Source of the DNA: DASZTU01 sp035493835
Lineage (GTDB): Bacteria > Pseudomonadota > Alphaproteobacteria > Rhizobiales > Devosiaceae
Length of the DNA stretch: 5,742 nt
NCBI GenBank assembly: GCA_035493835.1
Contig: DATJHO010000058.1
Location: 1 to 5,742, forward strand
Direction: 5' to 3'
Positions 5,272 through 5,742 of the stretch are shown here, piece by piece (position 1 is the stretch's first letter; every line of letters begins with the position of its first letter). Made by a program: the position numbers and the translations under genes. The notes under the pieces were generated by a model. The model saw nothing but the letters and a program-made list of their open reading frames with translations. It made no database searches and was not told the origin of the DNA.

Positions 5272-5299
5272 CTCATGGCGAACCTGTTCGAACCATGAG
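5272..5299. promoter_or_regulatory. 28-base dyad just upstream of the last gene
   Basis: CTCATGG (5272-5278) pairs with CCATGAG (5293-5299), and the inner CGAAC (5279-5283) pairs with GTTCG (5286-5290), leaving a two-base centre and a two-base AA bulge. It ends 25 bases before the ATG at 5325. It could be an operator or an mRNA leader hairpin near the SD; the sequence alone does not decide. Confidence 0.4.
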
Positions 5300-5324
5300 C
5301 CTTCGCATCCGGAGTAACACCCCC

Positions 5325-5742
5325 ATGAACCTCGCCCAGCACCTGGCCCTCATCAAGGACGAAAACCGGGCAAGCGGCGCCGCGCCGCTCTCGGCGCGCA
5401 AGGCGTGGCTGGTCGTGGTGCTCCTCGACAATTTTGCCGACCGCGTCTTCGAGGCATTTCGCGAACTGGCGCCGCAGAAGGTTTTTCACGCGGCTGACTT
5501 GCCGGCCTATCGCGCGGCGCTGCGCGCGCACGCACCGTTGCTCGGGGCGATCTTCGACCTCGGCGCCCTCCGGGCTGACGGGCCGGAGCTGGCCGTCACC
5601 TCGGTCGAGATCCCCATCGCCGAGTACCACAAGCTGCCGGTCGAGGATTACATGGTCAGCCTCTATAACGGCAACACCGTGCAGCGGGTCGTGATCCGGT
5701 TCCCTGACGGCAGCCAGCGCCTCGCGCGCGACGTGCTGGACG
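5325..5742 (+). CDS. Unrecognised protein, 3' end outside window
   Basis: An open frame from the ATG at 5325-5327 runs 139 codons to the right edge without a stop. It starts MNLAQHLALIKDENRASG and shows codon use like its neighbours, with strong third-position GC. Residues about 27-75 look helical (KAWLVVVLLDNFADRVFEAFREL, then PAYRAALRAHAPLLGAIFDLG). From about residue 86 the chain turns to strand-like segments (ELAVTSVEIPIAEY, MVSLYNGNTVQRVVIRFPDGSQR). There is no signal peptide; the VVVLL stretch is too short and too close to acidic residues for a membrane helix. I do not recognise the family. GGAG at 5311-5314 lies ten bases upstream. An in-frame ATG at 5295 would add ten residues but has no SD and overlaps the dyad. 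Confidence 0.72.
   Translation, partial: MNLAQHLALIKDENRASGAAPLSARKAWLVVVLLDNFADRVFEAFRELAPQKVFHAADLPAYRAALRAHAPLLGAIFDLGALRADGPELAVTSVEIPIAEYHKLPVEDYMVSLYNGNTVQRVVIRFPDGSQRLARDVLD

Larger units (their letters stand above)
4948..5324. other. 377-base intergenic region without a gene
   Basis: Nothing here looks coding. It contains the hairpin at 4966-5004, a short 8-bp inverted repeat (TGCCCGGT 5034-5041 with ACCGGGCA 5073-5080), the REP-like pair at 5089-5183, and the dyad at 5272-5299. The stretch 5184-5271 shows no recognisable signal. The promoter of the last gene probably lies in 5184-5310, but I cannot place it. Confidence 0.7.

Noticed and set aside
5280..5295. GTTCGAA as a possible tRNA T-loop
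   Set aside because: No cloverleaf, anticodon arm or acceptor stem surrounds it; the motif is part of the dyad.
5058..5298. Small plus-strand frames and a 160-residue minus-strand frame crossing the repeat
   Set aside because: They contain 'HSREGGNL', 'VIPAKAGIS' and 'IPAFAGMT', the usual translations of the REP-like repeat, and the minus frame is antisense to the last gene.

Overview
The window is GC-rich and gene-dense, with short intergenic gaps. It looks like a chromosomal stretch from an alphaproteobacterium, most likely of the Hyphomicrobiales (Rhizobiales). This rests on GC-rich codon use, a DUF1127 micro-protein, a small 'MYIYRL' hypothetical protein of a type I associate with this order, frequent TTG/GTG starts with good Shine-Dalgarno (SD) sites, and a paired 'ATTCCCGC...GCGGGAAT' repeat common in Proteobacteria. 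I cannot name a genus. There is no phage, plasmid, insertion sequence, CRISPR, rRNA or tRNA in view.

Layout. 1-75 is the tail of an unidentified plus-strand gene. Its stop overlaps the stop of a convergent HAD-family phosphatase (72-752, minus). A small two-helix membrane protein (889-1188, plus) follows, diverging from the phosphatase. Next is a small exported protein (1221-1553, minus). A 141-base AT-richer spacer separates it from a divergent NAD-dependent SDR dehydrogenase related to uronate dehydrogenase (1695-2621, plus). Nine bases after that stop lies the end of a convergent minus-strand pair, DUF1810 (2845-3273) then slyX (2631-2855), which overlap by 11 bases. Divergent from the pair is a 106-residue hypothetical protein (3391-3711, plus), then a 47-residue DUF1127 protein (3842-3985) whose transcript ends at a strong intrinsic terminator (4070-4102). 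A dienelactone hydrolase family enzyme (4273-4947, plus) comes next. The 377-base gap after it holds a hairpin, a 29-bp perfect inverted repeat built from two REP-like units, and a dyad just before an unrecognised gene that runs off the right edge (5325-5742).

How the genes relate. Apart from the overlapping DUF1810-slyX pair, the window is a run of independent single-gene units in alternating orientation, and no shared pathway is evident. The uronate-dehydrogenase-like SDR, dienelactone hydrolase and HAD phosphatase are general or catabolic enzymes. The DUF1127 gene is probably a regulatory or RNA-metabolism unit. I see no convincing new multi-gene system. The points most worth checking are the conflicting start signals of the exported gene, the 3' untranslated region of the DUF1127 gene, the REP-like pair, and the dyad before the last gene.
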